Below, in pieces: positions 49,502-58,321 of a DNA stretch of 64,000 nt. Positions within the stretch are counted from its first letter, which is position 1; every line of letters starts with the position of its first letter. The position numbers were made by a program, and so were the translations under genes. Source of the DNA: WHSW01 sp963722175 (GTDB taxonomy: Bacteria; Actinomycetota; Thermoleophilia; Solirubrobacterales; 70-9); the NCBI GenBank assembly GCA_963722175.1, contig CAVRKA010000004.1:558001-622000 (forward strand), read 5' to 3'. The notes under the pieces were generated by a model. That model was not told the origin of the DNA, ran no database searches, and saw only the letters and a list, made by a program, of their open reading frames with translations.

Positions 49502-51067
49502 ATGGGCCAGCTCGAATCCTTCAACCCGGCGAGCGGCGAGCTCGTCGGCACGGTCGAGACGATTACGCCCGACCAGGTCCAGGGCGTCGTCGACGAGGTC
49601 GCCGAGGTGCAGCCGTTCTGGGCCCAGCTCTCGCTCGCCGACCGGGCGCGCTACATGCGCCGCGCCGCCGACGTCCTGGTCGAGGACCTCGAGGAGGTCG
49701 CCGAGCTGCTGACCCGCGAGCAGGGCAAGCCGATCGTCGAGAGCTACGTGATGGAGCTGATCCCGACGATCGACGCGCTGCACTGGTGCGCGGCGAACGG
49801 GCCGAAGATCCTCGCCGACGAGAAGATCCGCTACCCGCAGGCGTTCCTGAAGACGAAACGCAGCTTCTTCAGCTACGAGCCGCTCGGTGTCGTCGGGGTG
49901 ATCGCGCCCTGGAACTACCCATGGTCGATCCCGTTCGGCGAGGTCGCGCTGGCGCTGATCGCCGGCAACGGCGTCGTGCTGAAGCCGGCCAGCCTGACCC
50001 CGCTGCTCGGCGAGCGGATCCAGCGGGTGTTCGACGACGCCGGCTTCCCCCCGGGGCTGGTGCGGACCGTGCACGGCGGCGGCGCGATCGGGCAGGCGCT
50101 GTGCGAGGCGTCGACCGCGAAGATCTTCTTCACCGGCTCGGTCGAGGTCGGCCGCAAGGTCGGCGAGATCTGCGCCCAGCGGATGAAGGGCTCGGTGCTC
50201 GAGCTCGGCGGCAAGGACCCGCAGATCGTCTGCGCGGACGCCGACCTCGCCAACGCGGTCTCGGGCTGCGTCTGGGGCGGGTTCGCGAACGCGGGCCAGA
50301 CCTGCTCGGGAATCGAGCGCACCTACGTGGTCGAGTCGGTCGCCGACTCCTTCCTCGACGGGGTGCGGCGGGAGACCGAGCGCCTCACCGTCGGCGACCC
50401 GCTCGACTACGAGACCGAGATCGGGCCGATGGTCTCGGTCGACCAGGCGGACCTGGTCACGGGCCTGGTCGACGACGCGCTTGCCGCCGGCGCCGACCGG
50501 ATCACGGGCGGACCGCGCGAGATCGACGGCTACAGCGGCCGGTTCATCGCCCCGACCGTGCTCGCCGGGGTCGAGGACGAGATGCGGATCATGAACGAGG
50601 AGATCTTCGGGCCGGTGGTGCCCGTGATCGTGGTCAAGGACGAGGCCGAGGCGCTCGAGCGCGCCAACGACTCCAACTTCGGCCTCGGCGCCTCGGTCTG
50701 GACCAAGGACCGCGCCAAGGGCGAGCGGATCGCCCGCCGGATCGAGTCGGGGATGGTGTGGATCAACGACCACTCCTACTCGCACGGCGCGATGCAGTGC
50801 TCGTGGGGAGGTGTGAAGGAGTCCGGCCTCGGTCGCTCGCACTCGAAGTTCGGCCTCTACGAGTGCGTCAACGTGAAGCTGGTCGCTTGGGAGCCCGGGC
50901 TGACGCGCGACTTCTGGTGGCAGCCCTACGACGGCGACCTGGGCTCGGCCCTTCGGTCGTCGGCGCGACTGCTCTACGGCCGCGGCGCGACCCGGATGAG
51001 GGGCCTGCGAGAGGGCCTCGGCCCGCTCGCCCGGGTCGGCGCGAAGACGCTGCGCAAGGGCAAGTAG
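49502..51067 (+). CDS. Aldehyde dehydrogenase
   Basis: A 521-residue ALDH with NAD-binding VIAPWNYPWS, catalytic Glu in LELGGKDP, and nucleophile Cys in GQTCSGIER near residue 267. Substrate class is uncertain (medium-chain or aromatic aldehyde type). The extra C-terminal tail of about 50 residues (LLYGRGATRMRGLREGLGP) is basic and may associate with membrane, like some long-chain aldehyde dehydrogenases. Monocistronic. Confidence 0.88.
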   Translation: MGQLESFNPASGELVGTVETITPDQVQGVVDEVAEVQPFWAQLSLADRARYMRRAADVLVEDLEEVAELLTREQGKPIVESYVMELIPTIDALHWCAANGPKILADEKIRYPQAFLKTKRSFFSYEPLGVVGVIAPWNYPWSIPFGEVALALIAGNGVVLKPASLTPLLGERIQRVFDDAGFPPGLVRTVHGGGAIGQALCEASTAKIFFTGSVEVGRKVGEICAQRMKGSVLELGGKDPQIVCADADLANAVSGCVWGGFANAGQTCSGIERTYVVESVADSFLDGVRRETERLTVGDPLDYETEIGPMVSVDQADLVTGLVDDALAAGADRITGGPREIDGYSGRFIAPTVLAGVEDEMRIMNEEIFGPVVPVIVVKDEAEALERANDSNFGLGASVWTKDRAKGERIARRIESGMVWINDHSYSHGAMQCSWGGVKESGLGRSHSKFGLYECVNVKLVAWEPGLTRDFWWQPYDGDLGSALRSSARLLYGRGATRMRGLREGLGPLARVGAKTLRKGK

Positions 51068-51140
51068 CGCCGCTTAGAGGCTTCCCGCCGCGGGCGTCGA
51101 ACTCCTCGGCGGAGAATCGACCCGCGAAAGGGAGTCACAC

Positions 51141-51542
51141 ATGGAGTCAGGCACGGCGCGCAAGGGCGACTCGGGCTGGGCGGCATTCGCCGGAGTGATC
51201 ATGTTCATCGTCGGGTCGCTGGACGCCCTCTGGGGGCTCGGCGGGATCCTCAACGACGACGTCGTCGTCGTCGGCGGCCAGGGGGCGCTCATCGCCGACA
51301 TCACCACGTGGGGCTGGGTGCACTTCCTGCTCGGCTCGGCGATCGCGCTGACGGGTCTCGGCCTGCTGACCGGGAACGCCGTCTCGCGCTGGCTCGCGAT
51401 CTTCTTCGTCTCGCTGAATGCGATCTCGCAGGTCGTCTGGTTCCCGGCGGCGCCGCTGTGGGCGTTCCTGCTGATCCTCCTCGACGTCGTGATCATCTAC
51501 CAGCTGACCGCCCGCTGGGACGCGCAGGCGCGCTGGGACTGA
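51141..51542 (+). CDS. Four-helix membrane protein (DUF7144-like)
   Basis: A 133-residue protein with four membrane helices (AFAGVIMFIVGSLDALWG, WVHFLLGSAIALTGLGLL, others). The pattern is common in actinobacteria as small DUF7144-type membrane proteins of unknown role. GAAAGGGAG precedes ATG. Convergent with the hydrolase. Confidence 0.75.
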   Translation: MESGTARKGDSGWAAFAGVIMFIVGSLDALWGLGGILNDDVVVVGGQGALIADITTWGWVHFLLGSAIALTGLGLLTGNAVSRWLAIFFVSLNAISQVVWFPAAPLWAFLLILLDVVIIYQLTARWDAQARWD

Positions 51543-51543
51543 G

Positions 51544-52347
51544 TCAGGCCGCCGGCTGAGGCGGGTGGGCTCGGCAGAAGCCGGCGATCGCCTCGTTCAC
51601 CCGCTCCGGCCGCTCGAGCGTGCTGCAGTGCCCGGCCCCCGGGATCACGAGCAGTTCAGCTCCCGGGACCGCCTCGTCGAACTGGCGGGCGACGTAAAGC
51701 GGCGAGCGGGTGTCCTCCTCGCCCCAGATCAGCAGCGTCGGCAGCTTGATGCGCGGGAGCATGTCCCGCTGATCCGCCTCGGCCATCACCAGCAACTGGC
51801 TCTCGAGCATCGCGGGCCGGACGTCGGCGGTCATCTCCTCGACCAGCGCGACCGCGTCGGCCGGAGGATCCGGGCCGAAGATGCCGGGCAGGCTCGGATC
51901 GAAGTCCCCGTCCGGCACCGCGAGCATCGCGTGCACGCCCTCGACGCGGGCCCGCACCTCCTCGGCCGGCAGCGATCCCTTCCAGCCGGCGTAGGTGTCG
52001 ATCAGGATCAGGGTCGCGACCAGGCCCGGCTCGCGCCGGTAGAGCTCGAGCGCGACCGTGCCGCCCCAGGACAGGCCGGCGACGTGCGCGGGGCCCAGCT
52101 CGAGGGACTCGATCAGCGCCGCCAGGCAGCGCGCGTAGTCGGGGAGGCCGAAGTCGCGGGGGCGGTCCGACGAGCGCCCGGCGCCGGGCTCGTCCCAGGC
52201 GATCACCGTGAGCTCGTCCGCCAGCGCGTCGAGCTGCGGGCGCCAGAACCGGCCGTCCGAGCTGGCTCCGTGCAGGAGTACGAGCGGTGGGCCGTCACCG
52301 GCGCGCCGGTACGCGATCTCGAGCCCCGACGTCCTCAGGACCTCCAC
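51544..52347 (-). CDS. Alpha/beta hydrolase
   Basis: A 267-residue single-domain hydrolase with oxyanion loop LLHGASSDGRFW, nucleophile elbow GLSWGG (Ser), acid loop WGEEDTRSP (Asp) and catalytic His in GAGHCSTLERP. Substrate unknown; ester or lactone hydrolysis likely. Convergent with the membrane protein gene (no intergenic space). Confidence 0.87.
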   Translation of the reverse strand: MEVLRTSGLEIAYRRAGDGPPLVLLHGASSDGRFWRPQLDALADELTVIAWDEPGAGRSSDRPRDFGLPDYARCLAALIESLELGPAHVAGLSWGGTVALELYRREPGLVATLILIDTYAGWKGSLPAEEVRARVEGVHAMLAVPDGDFDPSLPGIFGPDPPADAVALVEEMTADVRPAMLESQLLVMAEADQRDMLPRIKLPTLLIWGEEDTRSPLYVARQFDEAVPGAELLVIPGAGHCSTLERPERVNEAIAGFCRAHPPQPAA

Positions 52348-52356
52348 GCGCCCAAT

Positions 52357-52974
52357 TTACTGCGACCCGATCCGAACGTGCAGGTGGTTGTCGTGGTTGA
52401 CAAGCGGGCTGACGATCCCGGGCGGCCCGCTCAGCGGTAGGTTCGGGCCCACGTAGATCGTCACTGCGCCGGCGGCGACGAACAGGTCGACGAGCTCCTG
52501 GGCGCGCGGCGCGTCGACCTGGTCGACCGAGGTCGGCGGCTGCTCGGCGCGATCACGACGCGGGTAGTAGACGTCGACGTCGAGGCCGTTCTGGTGGGTC
52601 GCGTGGCCGATTCCCCCGCCGACCTCCGGCCCGAAGTAGCCGCCCTGCCGGAGACCGAGGTCGCCGACCCCGACCCGCGGCGCGTGTGGGTGGTCGCGGT
52701 GGAACTCGCGCACGACGCCGAGCGTCGTGCGGACGAGGTCGTCGGTCCCCCAGCGCCGCCAGGTGCTGTTCGGCCGCCGTTTCAGGACCGGGTCCCAGGT
52801 GAAGTACGAGCCGGCCTCGGCGGGCAGGCGGACGCCGTGCACGAGGCGGCCGGCCTCGGGGCTCCCGATCGCGACCGAGTCGCGCCATTCGATCCGCGGC
52901 GGGCGAGGCTCGGCGGCCGGCTGCGGCCCGCTGAGCGTGAGGCACGCGAGCGCGATCGCAATCAGGTTCGCCAC
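52357..52974 (-). CDS. MepA-like (M74) murein endopeptidase
   Basis: A 205-residue protein with a short signal peptide (MANLIAIALACLTLSG). The metal-binding GHATHQNGLDVDVYY and C-terminal NHDNHLHVRI motifs match penicillin-insensitive endopeptidase MepA and its LAS relatives. It cleaves peptidoglycan cross-links outside the membrane. GTG 52974 is the most likely start. Close to the following hydrolase (9 bp). Confidence 0.82.
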   Translation of the reverse strand: MANLIAIALACLTLSGPQPAAEPRPPRIEWRDSVAIGSPEAGRLVHGVRLPAEAGSYFTWDPVLKRRPNSTWRRWGTDDLVRTTLGVVREFHRDHPHAPRVGVGDLGLRQGGYFGPEVGGGIGHATHQNGLDVDVYYPRRDRAEQPPTSVDQVDAPRAQELVDLFVAAGAVTIYVGPNLPLSGPPGIVSPLVNHDNHLHVRIGSQ

Positions 52975-53012
52975 ACCCCGGGTACGGCCCCGGGCCGGGC
53001 TCAGGTCCCGCG

Positions 53013-54506
53013 CTACGCGGGATTGGCCAGGTAGCTGCCGCGGTCGAAGCGGCGGGTTCGGCGCCAGAGGTCGACCGTGAATCCCGGCCACCAGACGCCG
53101 TTGCGGCCGTTGGCGTCGATGTACCAGCTGGCGCAACCGCCGCGGTTCCACACCGAATCGCCGAGGCGGCGCTCGGTCTCGCGGTTGAACTCCTCGTAGA
53201 CCTCCGGGCGGACCTCGACCGTCGCCACCCCGGCACGGTCCATCTCGCGGACGGCGCGGGCCACGTAGTTGATGTGCGACTCGGAGGTGAAGATGATCGA
53301 GTTGTAGCCGCCGGCCGAGTTCGGCCCGACGAGGAAGAAGAGGTTCGGGAAGCCTGCGACGGCAGTCCCCAGGTAGGCGCGGGGGCTGCCCGCCCAGGCG
53401 TCGAGCAGCGACACCCCACCGCGGCCCTTCAGGGCGGCCATGCCGGGGTTGTTGAAGACCCGGAACCCGGTGGCGAGCACGATCGTGTCGAGCTCGCGCT
53501 CGGTCCCGTCGGCGGTGCGGATCCCGGTCTCGGTGACCTCGGCGATCGGGTCGGCGACGACCTCGGCATTCGGCGCGCAGAGCGCGGGGTAGTAGGTGTT
53601 CGACATCGTGATCCGCTTGCAGCCGAGGACGTAGTCGGGGGTCAGCTTGCGGCGCAGCTCGCGGTCGCGGACCTGGCTGCGCAGGTGGCGGCGGGCGATC
53701 TGCTCGAAGACGGTCGACAGCCGCCGGTCGACGATCGTCCCGAGGACGGTCGTCTCCTGGAGGCCGTAGATCAGCCAGCGCATCGCCCGCTGGGTGGCCG
53801 GGACGTTCCGGAACAGCCATCGCTCGAGTCCCGTGACCGGCCGGTCGAGGTCCGGCATCACCCACGACGGCGTGCGCTGGAACAGCGTCAGCGTCCCGAC
53901 GCGCGGCTGGATCTCGGGGACGATCTGGATCGCCGAGGCCCCGGTGCCGATGACGGCGACCCGCTCGCCGGTGATGTCGTGGTTGTGGTCCCACTCGGCG
54001 GAGTGGAACATCGTGCCCCCGAAGCGGTCGAGCCCGGGGATCTCCGGCGGCGCGGGCTCGCTGAGCCCGCCCATCGCCGTGACCAGGACGTCGGCGGTCA
54101 GCTCGCCCTTGGAGGTCTGCAGCCGCCAGCGCTTCGCGTCCTCGTCCCATTCCGCGCCGTGCCCCTCGTGGCCGAAGCGGATGTACGGGATGACGCCGCG
54201 CTCCTCGGCGACCCGCCGCAGGTAGTCGCGGATCTCCGACTGCAGCGGATAGACGCGGCTCCAGTCGGGGTTGGGCGCGAACGAGAACGAGTACAGCGCC
54301 GACGGGATGTCGCACTGGCACCCGGGATAGGTGTTGTCCCGCCAGGTGCCGCCGACCTCGTCGGCCCGCTCGATGACGAAGAAGTCGTCCATCCCGTCGG
54401 CGAGCAGGCGAGCCGCCATCCCGATCCCCGAGAAGCCCGCTCCGAGGATCCCGACCCGGGCGTGGGTGGCCGGGCCTGTGCCGTTGCCGGAGCCTGACGC
54501 CGCCAT
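53013..54506 (-). CDS. Flavin-containing (Baeyer-Villiger-type) monooxygenase
   Basis: A 497-residue protein with two dinucleotide motifs (GILGAGFSGIG for FAD, VIGTGASAIQ for NADPH) and the fingerprint FGGTMFHSAEW (FxGxxxHxxxW). It oxidises ketones, sulfides or related compounds with NADPH and O2. Divergent from the ccm operon; no substrate can be inferred. Confidence 0.9.
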   Translation of the reverse strand: MAASGSGNGTGPATHARVGILGAGFSGIGMAARLLADGMDDFFVIERADEVGGTWRDNTYPGCQCDIPSALYSFSFAPNPDWSRVYPLQSEIRDYLRRVAEERGVIPYIRFGHEGHGAEWDEDAKRWRLQTSKGELTADVLVTAMGGLSEPAPPEIPGLDRFGGTMFHSAEWDHNHDITGERVAVIGTGASAIQIVPEIQPRVGTLTLFQRTPSWVMPDLDRPVTGLERWLFRNVPATQRAMRWLIYGLQETTVLGTIVDRRLSTVFEQIARRHLRSQVRDRELRRKLTPDYVLGCKRITMSNTYYPALCAPNAEVVADPIAEVTETGIRTADGTERELDTIVLATGFRVFNNPGMAALKGRGGVSLLDAWAGSPRAYLGTAVAGFPNLFFLVGPNSAGGYNSIIFTSESHINYVARAVREMDRAGVATVEVRPEVYEEFNRETERRLGDSVWNRGGCASWYIDANGRNGVWWPGFTVDLWRRTRRFDRGSYLANPA

Positions 54507-54560
54507 CGCAGCGCAGTATGTCGCAGCGCGCGGGGCTCCCGTCTCAGTGATATTTGGGCG

Positions 54561-55259
54561 ATGGCAGCTGCCGTCAGCCTGCGCTCGCTGCGCCGCGACT
54601 ACAACGACCGCCCGGTGCTGCGCGGGGTCTCACTCGAGCTCGCCCCGGGGCAGACGCTGGCCGTGATCGGGCCGAACGGGGCGGGAAAGAGCACCCTGCT
54701 GCGGATCCTGGCGACGCTGCTGCGCCCGAGCGCCGGCGAAGTCGAGGTGCTCGGCGCGGGCCTGCCGCGCGAGGCCTGGAAGGTCCGCGGGCGGATCGGC
54801 TATCTGGGCCACGAGCCGCTGCTCTACCGCGAGCTGAGCGTGCGCGAGAACCTGGTGTTCAACGCCCGCCTGCACGGCCTCGAGCGTCCCGGCGACCGGA
54901 TCGACTCGCTGCTCGAGGCGGCCGGAATTGCCCACCGCGCCGGCGAGCTGGTCCGCAACCTCTCGGCCGGGATGCTCCAGCGGGCGGCGATCTGCCGCGC
55001 GTTGCTCTGCGAGCCGGCGCTGTTGCTGCTCGACGAGCCGCGCTCGCACCTGGACCTCGGCGCCGCCGCGGTCGTCGACGAGCTGCTCGGGCCGGCCCCG
55101 GAGCGGGCCCGCGTCCTCGTCACCCACGAGATCGAGTCCGGCCTGTCCGAGGCCGACGTGGTCCTGGCGCTGCGCGCCGACGGCTCGGTGGCCCACGCCG
55201 ACGCGGCCGCCGCGCTCACGGAGGGCGACGCCCGCGCGATCGTCGAGGGGAGAGCATGA
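54561..55259 (+). CDS. ccmA: Heme ABC exporter ATP-binding subunit CcmA
   Basis: A 232-residue ABC ATPase with Walker A GPNGAGKST, signature LSAGMLQR and Walker B LLLLDEP. The NLSAGM signature and position before ccmB/ccmC identify CcmA of the cytochrome c maturation System I. It powers release of heme-loaded CcmE. Stop overlaps the ccmB ATG. Confidence 0.92.
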   Translation: MAAAVSLRSLRRDYNDRPVLRGVSLELAPGQTLAVIGPNGAGKSTLLRILATLLRPSAGEVEVLGAGLPREAWKVRGRIGYLGHEPLLYRELSVRENLVFNARLHGLERPGDRIDSLLEAAGIAHRAGELVRNLSAGMLQRAAICRALLCEPALLLLDEPRSHLDLGAAAVVDELLGPAPERARVLVTHEIESGLSEADVVLALRADGSVAHADAAAALTEGDARAIVEGRA

Positions 55260-55924
55260 ACGCGTATCGCGCCATGCTGGGGAAGGACCTGCGCACCGAG
55301 CTGCGCACGCTCGAGTCGGTGCCGGCGATGGCGCTGTTTGCGGCCACCACCTTCGTCCTCTTCCGGTTCGGGCTCGACCGCGAGTCGCTCGAGGGCAGCC
55401 TCGCCGCGGGGGTCTTGCTGACCACCATCCTGTTCGCGGCGATCCTGGCCGTCAACCGCGTCTTCGTCGCCGAGCGCGAGCAGGGCGGGTTCGACGTCGT
55501 CCGCCTCGCGCCGGTCGACGGCGCGGCGCTGTACGCGGCGAAGGTCTCGGTCCTGGTCATCTACCTGGCCGCCTTCGAGCTGATCGCCGTGCCCGTGTTC
55601 GCCTTCCTCTTCCTCGACGACGCCGGCGGCCTGCTGCCGCTCGGCGGCGTCCTTCTGCTCGCCGACCTCGGGCTCGCCGCGATCGGCGCCCTGGTCAGCT
55701 CGATCGCCGTCAACTCGCGCGCCCGCGACCTGATCGCGCCGCTGCTCCTCCTGCCGCTGCTCGTTCCGGTGATGATCGGCGCGGCCGGGGCGGCGGAGGG
55801 ATTGCTGGCCGCAGGCGGTCCTTCCTACGACGGTTTCGGCAAGTGGATGGGAGTGCTTGCTCTCTACGATGTCGTGTTCTGCCTCGTGGGCTATGCGGTC
55901 TACGACTTCGTGCTCGAGGACTGA
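55256..55924 (+). CDS. ccmB: Heme exporter membrane subunit CcmB
   Basis: A 222-residue protein with six membrane helices and the CcmB pattern (KDLRTELRTLES, EREQGGFDVVRLAPV). Permease subunit of CcmAB. ATG at 55256 overlaps the ccmA stop. Adjacent to ccmC by 6 bp. Confidence 0.93.
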   Translation: MNAYRAMLGKDLRTELRTLESVPAMALFAATTFVLFRFGLDRESLEGSLAAGVLLTTILFAAILAVNRVFVAEREQGGFDVVRLAPVDGAALYAAKVSVLVIYLAAFELIAVPVFAFLFLDDAGGLLPLGGVLLLADLGLAAIGALVSSIAVNSRARDLIAPLLLLPLLVPVMIGAAGAAEGLLAAGGPSYDGFGKWMGVLALYDVVFCLVGYAVYDFVLED

Positions 55925-55930
55925 ATTTCG

Positions 55931-56665
55931 ATGAGGTTTCGCGCTCCCAGAATCCTTCCCGCGCTCACCGTCGCGACGCTGGTCGCCGGCTTCTCGCTGG
56001 TCTTCTTCTGGACCCCCAACGACGCCGACCAGGGTTTCATCCAGAAGATCTTCTACCTCCACGTGCCACTCGCGACCATGGCGCTGATCGGCTTCATGGT
56101 CGCCGCCGTCCAGGCGATCCTGCACCTGCGGACCGGCCTGTCGAAGTGGGACGTGCGCTCGTACGTCTCGATCCACATGTCGGTGATCTTCGGCGTGGGG
56201 GCGCTGATCACCGGCTCGATCTGGGCAAAGGCCTCGTGGGGGAAGTGGTGGGTCTGGGACGAGCCGACGCTGGTCAGCTTCCTGATCGTCTTCCTCCTCT
56301 ACTGCACCTACTACCCCCTGCGCTACGCGATCGAGGATCGCGAGCGCCAGGCCCGCTACGCATCGGTGTTCGCGATCACCGCCGGCGCCTTCGTGCCGCT
56401 CAACTTCATCGCCGTGCGGCTGGCCGAGACGCTCGTCCATCCGCGCGTGTTCGCGACCGCCGAGGGCGGCCTGACCGCGAAGATGATGTTCACCTTCCTC
56501 GTCTGCTTCGCCGGCATGGCGCTGCTCTGGGAGACGCTGGTCCGGTTCGAGCTCGCGGCGAAGTCCTCGCGGGCGCGGATCGGGCGCCTCCGGCGCGCGC
56601 TCGAAGGCGACGAAGTCGCGGCGGCGACCTCGCGGATCGCCCCGGTCCCGCGGGAGGCCGGATGA
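55931..56665 (+). CDS. ccmC: Cytochrome c biogenesis protein CcmC
   Basis: A 244-residue protein with six helices and the tryptophan-rich heme-binding WWD motif WGKWWVWDEP, flanked by His residues (FYLHVPLA, RLAETLVHPR). It delivers heme to CcmE. Co-transcribed with ccmB and ccmD; no ccmE/F/H seen in the window. Confidence 0.94.
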   Translation: MRFRAPRILPALTVATLVAGFSLVFFWTPNDADQGFIQKIFYLHVPLATMALIGFMVAAVQAILHLRTGLSKWDVRSYVSIHMSVIFGVGALITGSIWAKASWGKWWVWDEPTLVSFLIVFLLYCTYYPLRYAIEDRERQARYASVFAITAGAFVPLNFIAVRLAETLVHPRVFATAEGGLTAKMMFTFLVCFAGMALLWETLVRFELAAKSSRARIGRLRRALEGDEVAAATSRIAPVPREAG

Positions 56666-56961
56666 TCCCCGTCGCCGCGCCGGCGCTGCCGCTCGACGAT
56701 GCCGGCGAGTACGTCGCCGGCGCCTACGTCGTCTTCCTCGCGCTGCTGCTGATCTACGTCGCGATCATGTCGGTCCGCCTCGCGCGGATCGACCGCGAGC
56801 TCGGCGAGCTCGCCGAGCTGGCTGAACAGCGACCAGCCCGGCCTGCTTCAGACCCTGACGGTGCGGACGCGGGAGCACAAGAAAATGTCCGCGGCGTAGC
56901 CGCGGACAATTTGCTCCAAGCGGGAGCGGAGCAACCGTCAGGAGGCATTCCCCATGGCTGA
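56662..56961 (+). CDS. ccmD: CcmD-like small membrane protein
   Basis: A 99-residue protein: one membrane helix (YVAGAYVVFLALLLIYVAIM), then a charged coil (RLARIDRELGELAEL) as in CcmD. A nonconserved 40-residue tail (QENVRGVAADNLLQAG) is encoded by a nested inverted-repeat element. CcmD helps release heme-bound CcmE from CcmC. ATG overlaps the ccmC stop, and its stop overlaps hemA by 8 bp. Confidence 0.8.
   Translation: MIPVAAPALPLDDAGEYVAGAYVVFLALLLIYVAIMSVRLARIDRELGELAELAEQRPARPASDPDGADAGAQENVRGVAADNLLQAGAEQPSGGIPHG
56854..56942 (+). repeat. Nested inverted-repeat element in ccmD 3' end and hemA leader
   Basis: Outer pair CCTGACGGT (56854-56862) and ACCGTCAGG (56934-56942). A middle pair is GGAGCA (56872-56877) with TGCTCC (56912-56917). 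An inner perfect hairpin is TGTCCGCGGC (56886-56895) with GCCGCGGACA (56899-56908). An alternative pair is TTGCTCC (56911-56917) with GGAGCAA (56928-56934). The outer 3' arm overlaps the hemA ribosome site AGGAGG. It could be a REP/MITE-like insertion or a translational switch for hemA. Confidence 0.75.
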
Positions 56962-58303
56962 GCTCCTGGCGCTGGGCGTCTCGCACAAGACCGCGCCGCT
57001 GGAGCTGCGCGAGCGGATGGCGCTCACCGAGGGCCGCGCGGTCGGCGTGCTCGGCGAGCTGCTCGAGCGCGGCGAGGTCCTCGAGGCCGCGGCGATCTCG
57101 ACCTGCAACCGCACCGAGCTCTACCTCTACGCGGCCGATCCGGTTGGCGCCGAAGCGGTCGCCCTCGGGCTGCTCTCACGCGAGGCCTCCACTCAGCCGA
57201 CCGACCTCGTCGGGCACCTGTACTCCCTGCGGGCGTCGGCGGCGGCCGAGCAGCTGTTCCGGGTCACCGCGGGCCTCGACTCGATGATCATCGGCGAGAC
57301 CGAGATCCAGGGCCAGGTCAAGCGCGCCTACGAGCTGGCGCTGGTCGAGGGTGCGACGGGTCCGATCCTCAACCGGCTTTTCCGCGCCGCGCTCGCGGCC
57401 GGCAAGCGAGCCCGGACGGAGACCGCGATCTCCGAGCGCTCGATGTCGATTCCCTCGGTCGCGGTCGAGCTCGCCCAGCGGACGCTCGGCGAGCTCGACG
57501 ATCGCCGGGTGCTGGTCGTCGGCGCCGGGGAGACCGCCGAGTTGACCGCGCGGGCGCTGGCCTCGAAGGGGGTCGAAGCGATCTTCATCGCCAACCGCCA
57601 CTACGACCGCGCGATCGGACTCGCCGAGCGTTTCGGCGGCCACGCCGTTCGCTTCGAGGAGCTTCCGGAGGAGCTCGTCGGCGCCGACATCGTCGTCACC
57701 TCGACCAGCTCGCCCCACCACGTGATCGAACGTGAGGAGCTCGCCGAGGTGATGACCGCCCGCGGCGGCCGCCCGCTGCTGCTGATCGACCTCGCGGTTC
57801 CGCGAGACATCCATCCCGCCTCGCGCGAGGTCGCCGGCACCAGCCTCTATGACATGGACGACCTGCAGGCGCTGGTCGAGCGCAACGTCTCCGGACGCGA
57901 GGCCGAGGCCCGCCGCGTCGAGGGGATCCTGCGCGGCGAGCTGGCCCGCTTCGACGGCTGGCTCGCGACCCAGGACGTGACCCCGACGATCGCCGCGTTG
58001 CGCGAGCGCGCTGACGAGGTGGTGGAGCGGGTGCTGGCCGAGAACGAGCAGCGCTGGGAGGGGATGACCGACGCCGACCGGGTCCGCCTCGAGGCGGCCG
58101 CGAAGTCGATCGCCTCGCGGTTGCTGCACGAGCCGACCCTGCGGCTGAAGCGCGACGCCGACGACACGAACGCCTACGCCAAGGTCGCCGTCCTCCGCGA
58201 GCTGTTCGGGCTCGACCCCGGCAGCGAGCCGCTGGAGCGGGGCGGCGCCGAGGTCTCCGACCTCGACGAGCGGCGCAACAAGAACCGCAGCCACGGGCGC
58301 TGA
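56954..58303 (+). CDS. hemA: Glutamyl-tRNA reductase
   Basis: A 449-residue protein with the catalytic STCNRTE (Cys51), the NADPH-binding VVGAGETAE, and a C-terminal dimerisation domain. It reduces glutamyl-tRNA to glutamate-1-semialdehyde, the first committed step of heme synthesis in the C5 pathway. GGAGG precedes ATG 56954. It follows ccmABCD, linking heme supply with its use. Confidence 0.96.
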   Translation: MAELLALGVSHKTAPLELRERMALTEGRAVGVLGELLERGEVLEAAAISTCNRTELYLYAADPVGAEAVALGLLSREASTQPTDLVGHLYSLRASAAAEQLFRVTAGLDSMIIGETEIQGQVKRAYELALVEGATGPILNRLFRAALAAGKRARTETAISERSMSIPSVAVELAQRTLGELDDRRVLVVGAGETAELTARALASKGVEAIFIANRHYDRAIGLAERFGGHAVRFEELPEELVGADIVVTSTSSPHHVIEREELAEVMTARGGRPLLLIDLAVPRDIHPASREVAGTSLYDMDDLQALVERNVSGREAEARRVEGILRGELARFDGWLATQDVTPTIAALRERADEVVERVLAENEQRWEGMTDADRVRLEAAAKSIASRLLHEPTLRLKRDADDTNAYAKVAVLRELFGLDPGSEPLERGGAEVSDLDERRNKNRSHGR

Positions 58304-58321
58304 CCCGGGCGCCGCGAGGGC

